Assembly: GCA_965238305.1 (NCBI GenBank)
Contig: CBDEHK010000001.1
Coordinates: 2,914,001-2,978,000 of the forward strand
Direction of reading: 5' to 3'
Origin: CBDCGJ01 sp965238305
GTDB lineage: Bacteria; Pseudomonadota; Alphaproteobacteria; GCA-2731375
DNA: 64,000 nt
In this document: positions 61,009 through 64,000 of the stretch, one piece after another
Numbering within the stretch: the first letter of the stretch is position 1
Layout of the letters: every line of letters begins with the position of its first letter
Notes under the pieces: model-generated
Databases searched by the model: none
Told to the model about the DNA's origin: nothing
What the model saw: only the letters and a program-made list of their open reading frames with translations
Translations under genes and position numbers: made by a program

Positions 61009-62715
61009 TTATTCTGCTGCTAGTGCCAGGCCTTTTTCGATTCCGATATCAAATTCATCCCGACGATAGCTTTTTACATCGACTGTATCGATCAACATCG
61101 GATCCATATATTTGACGGCATAATCGAACCAAACCCGTGAATTAAGGAACAGACTAAATACGTCTGGATCAATATGTGAATCGTCCCGCATAGTGGCCAT
61201 GATCGCGATAGATTGATTCAAAGTCTTGGAGCGTTTGTAGGGCCGGTCGTTGGCCGTTAGGGCCTCGAAAATATCCGCCACTGCCAGCATTTTTGCCTTG
61301 AAAGACATTTGATTGCCGGTAAGACCGCGTGGGTAACCTGTGCCATCCATGCGTTCGTGATGGGCGCCGGCGATGGCTGGGATTTCTCTTAGACCGTGAG
61401 GTAGTTTCAAGTTTTCCAACATGTCAATCGTGACGTCAACGTGACTATTCACAATTCGGCGTTCGCTCTCATTTAATGTTCCTTGGCGCACCGAAAGATT
61501 TTCGATTTCTAATTCGCTCAGCAAATTTACCGTGTTGCCATCCCAATCTTTCCAGGTCATGGCGGCAATGGCGCCAATGCGTCGTAAGGTATCGTCCGAA
61601 GCACAGGTATCCGGTGAATTCAACTCGGCCAGGAAATCCCGATTACTGTCGATCATATTTTGTCTGTCGACTAGATTATGGCGATATTCTGTAGCTTTTT
61701 CAGGCATTAACAGAGTTTTTTTCAAGCAACTGATTTCCAAATCGCGTTTGATGATTTCTAAACGCGTGGCGACTTCGCTGATGCCGTCGGTCAGGCCTTC
61801 AAGCTTGGTCGCTTTGTCCATAATATGTTCAGGGATCGCAATTTTACCGCAATCATGCAGCCATGCCGCCATCCGAAGTTCATATTTTTCGTCCTCTGTC
61901 ATTTCGAAATCGGCAAAGACACCGTCTTCTGTATCGCAGGCGGCTTCAGCAATCATTTCATGTAGCACCGGAACACGTTTGCAATGTCCACTGGTATAGG
62001 GTGACTTGGCATCAATCGCATTGGCGATCGATTGTACAAACGATTCAAACAGTTCTTTTTGGGCCTTGATCAAACGGTGATTATCATAGGTGACGCCGGC
62101 TTGCAGCGCCAACGCCTCTATCACTTGTGCCAGATATTCCGGAAACGCTGTGACCTCACCGCTGGTCGGGTCGCAGGCGTTAAACAACGCCAACACCGCG
62201 GTGACGTCATTGTTATGATCTTTCAAAGGCACGAACAACATCGACTTCGTGCGGTAGCCATAACGTTCGTCCATCCGGGTCGTGCCGGAAAAATCAAAGC
62301 CACTATTTTCGTATATGTCAGCAATATTAACGATTTCGCCCGTAAGTGCGACATGTACCGCGGCGTTGTGATGCAGACCCACATCGGTTTGCGGATCTCT
62401 TAAAGGAAGGCCGGGGATGCTTTCAGGGGCGTTTGATTCCATGCTAACTAATCCATGCGCTTCGGAGCGGACACGGGAAAATTTCAGTTCATTTTCTTCG
62501 CGAAGATACAAAATCGCACCATCAGCGTGGGCAATGTTCATGGCATAATTGACAATCAGGTCGAGCAATTTTTCGCAATCGCGTTCGCCTGCAAACGTCA
62601 GCATGGCATACATTAAACGGTCATGCGCTTGGGTGACGTCAGCCGGGTCGACGCGCAACGATTGCCGGTATTCTGTCACGGTTTTTGTTGTATCCACTAA
62701 TGTGATGCGATCCAT
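61009..62715 (-). CDS. GAF-HD-GYP phosphodiesterase-like protein (568 aa)
   Basis: Paralogue of the protein at 44206. N-terminal GAF-like domain (about residues 45-215), HD region with WLHDCGK (His287, Asp288) and, after an insertion of about 150 residues, GAHHERMDGTGYPRGL with DIFEALTANDRPYKRSKT. All catalytic residues of the HD-GYP c-di-GMP phosphodiesterase are present. Both copies share GAF elements such as NIADIYENSGFDFSGT against NIADAYSDVDEFDFSG. Start ATG 62715 with GGAGG eight bases upstream. Followed upstream, on the same strand, by a degenerate cyclase 21 bp away. Confidence 0.9.
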   Translation of the reverse strand: MDRITLVDTTKTVTEYRQSLRVDPADVTQAHDRLMYAMLTFAGERDCEKLLDLIVNYAMNIAHADGAILYLREENELKFSRVRSEAHGLVSMESNAPESIPGLPLRDPQTDVGLHHNAAVHVALTGEIVNIADIYENSGFDFSGTTRMDERYGYRTKSMLFVPLKDHNNDVTAVLALFNACDPTSGEVTAFPEYLAQVIEALALQAGVTYDNHRLIKAQKELFESFVQSIANAIDAKSPYTSGHCKRVPVLHEMIAEAACDTEDGVFADFEMTEDEKYELRMAAWLHDCGKIAIPEHIMDKATKLEGLTDGISEVATRLEIIKRDLEISCLKKTLLMPEKATEYRHNLVDRQNMIDSNRDFLAELNSPDTCASDDTLRRIGAIAAMTWKDWDGNTVNLLSELEIENLSVRQGTLNESERRIVNSHVDVTIDMLENLKLPHGLREIPAIAGAHHERMDGTGYPRGLTGNQMSFKAKMLAVADIFEALTANDRPYKRSKTLNQSIAIMATMRDDSHIDPDVFSLFLNSRVWFDYAVKYMDPMLIDTVDVKSYRRDEFDIGIEKGLALAAE

Positions 62716-62736
62716 GGGTTGGGCCTCCGGGTTCGA

Positions 62737-63996
62737 TCAGCTGTTTTGATTAGGTTTGACGTCACGCGAATTTCGCTCAGACGTGGTGGCTTGATCTTGA
62801 ACACTGGTGATTTCACATATCGCCAGGTCGGCTAGATCTATAGGTAAGTCGTCGTAATTTGACGTCAGATTTTCGAGGTTTCGTATACGGCTGAAAGTAT
62901 TTGGGACAAAAAAGTCCCGACCGCTAGTGTCGGTCCGCGAAATTCCGAATTGAAGCTTGCTTTGGTCATCAAGAGCAATTTCACCAATAAGGTTTTTGGT
63001 GCAAAGAATTTGCCCGTTCCGACTGAATTCGCTGAGTTTTTCAGCACGATTGTTGGTCTCACCCAAGACGATAAATTCGACTTGGGACGTCGATTTTAGG
63101 CTGCCGAACCACTCCCGACCTTGCTCAAGTCCAATATCGAACTTTAGCATCGGTAACCAGGACAAATGCGCCCGCCAAGTCCGGCTTAGTTCTTCAATTT
63201 CTATTTGCAAATCCAGTGCACATCGCGCGGCATTCATTGCATAACCACAATCCGGTTGTGGGAAGAAATAAAACAACAATCCGTTATTGTTGTGTTTGCC
63301 ATGAACACCATAATACTTGCGGAATATTGGATCCATCCGGACCCAGATATCATTCGTCAGCTCAAAATAATCTTGTGGTGCCATTTCGCTTTTCAGCTGT
63401 TGTTCGCCCTGTAAACCGGCCGCCAGCACTGCTAAGTCGGTTCTGAAAGGTTGCCGGTTTTTCAATAAATCACGAATAACCCGTTCTCGCCTCGCTAGTA
63501 AATCGAGCATTGTTTCTTTTTCATTCACCGGTACATACGTAAACAATGTTCCTTCGCGGTAAAACGAAACGATGATTTGGTGGGGATGAATTTGACTGTC
63601 TATTTTCAGCTCGACGCCCTTGTTCGGCTGCTCAGCTGGCGCTAAAACCGTCGTTTGATCATATATCGAGGTTAGCCGGCGATCCGTACCGACGCCAAAT
63701 TCGCTATCAAAGCCGCTAAAGGCTTCGCGCGGAATCCGCCGTTTCGCGATCGCCATGTGAAAAGAAATGACGTCAAACAGTTCTTCGGTTTCTTTGAGCC
63801 GATCGCTGTTGAGCAAAAGTGAGAAAATGTTGCGCGTTTCAATTTCACCGTCCAGCCCACTAACCCGATCGAAGATTTGTTCGCCAGCGGCGTCATTCCA
63901 CCATTGCACTTGAAAATTTGTCGTCAGCATATAGGCCGGGTAAGGAAAATCTTCGATGCTGAGAAACAATGGTCCTTGCGGTTTTGTTTCGCGCAC
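62737..63996 (-). CDS. Degenerate class III cyclase-like protein, possible 5' truncation (419 aa or more)
   Basis: An N-terminal PAS-like region (about residues 12-150) then a class III cyclase-like fold (about 185-345). The structural pattern is seen in WVRMDPIFRKYYGVHGKHNNNGLLFYFF and LGETNNRAEKLSEFSRNGQILCTKNLI, but both metal-binding aspartates are lost: AVLAAGLQG where FxDxxG is expected, and HNNNGLLF where GDxxxAxF is expected. It probably lacks cyclase activity and acts as a regulator. The first in-frame codon is GTG 63996, four bases from the window end, so the true start may lie outside. HD-GYP gene follows by 21 bp. Confidence 0.8.
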   Translation of the reverse strand: MRETKPQGPLFLSIEDFPYPAYMLTTNFQVQWWNDAAGEQIFDRVSGLDGEIETRNIFSLLLNSDRLKETEELFDVISFHMAIAKRRIPREAFSGFDSEFGVGTDRRLTSIYDQTTVLAPAEQPNKGVELKIDSQIHPHQIIVSFYREGTLFTYVPVNEKETMLDLLARRERVIRDLLKNRQPFRTDLAVLAAGLQGEQQLKSEMAPQDYFELTNDIWVRMDPIFRKYYGVHGKHNNNGLLFYFFPQPDCGYAMNAARCALDLQIEIEELSRTWRAHLSWLPMLKFDIGLEQGREWFGSLKSTSQVEFIVLGETNNRAEKLSEFSRNGQILCTKNLIGEIALDDQSKLQFGISRTDTSGRDFFVPNTFSRIRNLENLTSNYDDLPIDLADLAICEITSVQDQATTSERNSRDVKPNQNS

Positions 63997-64000
63997 CGCC

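Noticed and set aside
1..64000. tRNA, rRNA, CRISPR, IS or prophage
   Set aside because: I read through for tRNA-like T-arm sequences, spaced direct repeats, transposase or integrase motifs and found none I could support.

Overview
The window looks like a chromosomal stretch of an alphaproteobacterium, probably a marine or soil Rhodospirillales-type heterotroph. This is an inference from gene content: several class III nucleotidyl cyclases, DUF3775, DUF1330, NIPSNAP, luciferase-like monooxygenases, hydantoinase A/B and GAF-HD-GYP proteins, with a balanced to mildly GC-rich composition and frequent TTG/GTG starts backed by good Shine-Dalgarno (SD) sites. I saw no rRNA, tRNA, CRISPR array, insertion sequence, phage or plasmid gene. 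The window is densely coded, and both ends cut through genes.

Layout. 1-2.3 kb: partial M23 peptidase, cupin, membrane adenylate cyclase. 2.5-5 kb: TPR protein and an atypical SDR. 4.9-9.5 kb: a catabolic operon (DUF1330, acyl-CoA synthetase, quinone-oxidoreductase-like protein, thioesterase) divergent from a TetR regulator and an SRPBCC gene; two near-identical 20-bp palindromes flank tetR and define a small regulon. 9.5-14.6 kb: a frameshifted cyclase-TPR gene, a PAS-GGDEF protein, a decayed duplicate of a secreted-protein N-terminus, and a cytosolic cyclase. 14.7-18.6 kb: a coupled operon of a secreted PHP-like DUF3604 protein, a membrane-anchored parvulin and a HupE/UreJ-like metal transporter. 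18.6-21.9 kb: Sel1 protein with cupin, then a PlsB-like acyltransferase with a lipase. 22-24.9 kb: a histidine kinase translationally coupled to a PstS-like binding protein, and a PAS protein. 25-28.6 kb: PPOX and NIPSNAP genes and a Cpx-like set (Spy/CpxP-like protein, OmpR regulator, kinase).

28.8-43 kb holds accessory metabolism: zinc phospholipase with lipoprotein, CMD protein divergent from a luciferase-like enzyme, M20 hydrolase with GMC oxidoreductase, a sulfur-flavoured trio (thiol dioxygenase-like, TauE, GFA), a diiron protein divergent from a TetR regulator, GST, and crotonase. 43-46 kb: cytochrome b561-like protein, cold-shock protein with a structured leader, GAF-HD-GYP. 46-58.8 kb: a complete peptide/nickel-type ABC importer, aspartate-dehydrogenase-like protein, hydantoinase A and B, F420-type LLM enzyme and an enolase-superfamily enzyme, plausibly one import-and-degradation unit. 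58.8-64 kb: small membrane protein, deaminase, rhodanese, HIT protein, a second GAF-HD-GYP and a degenerate cyclase.

Two themes run through the window: second-messenger signalling (five cyclase-type genes including one broken and one degenerate, one GGDEF, two HD-GYP) and small catabolic operons with local regulators. Coordinates use the start codon best supported by SD spacing and family length; doubtful starts are flagged.
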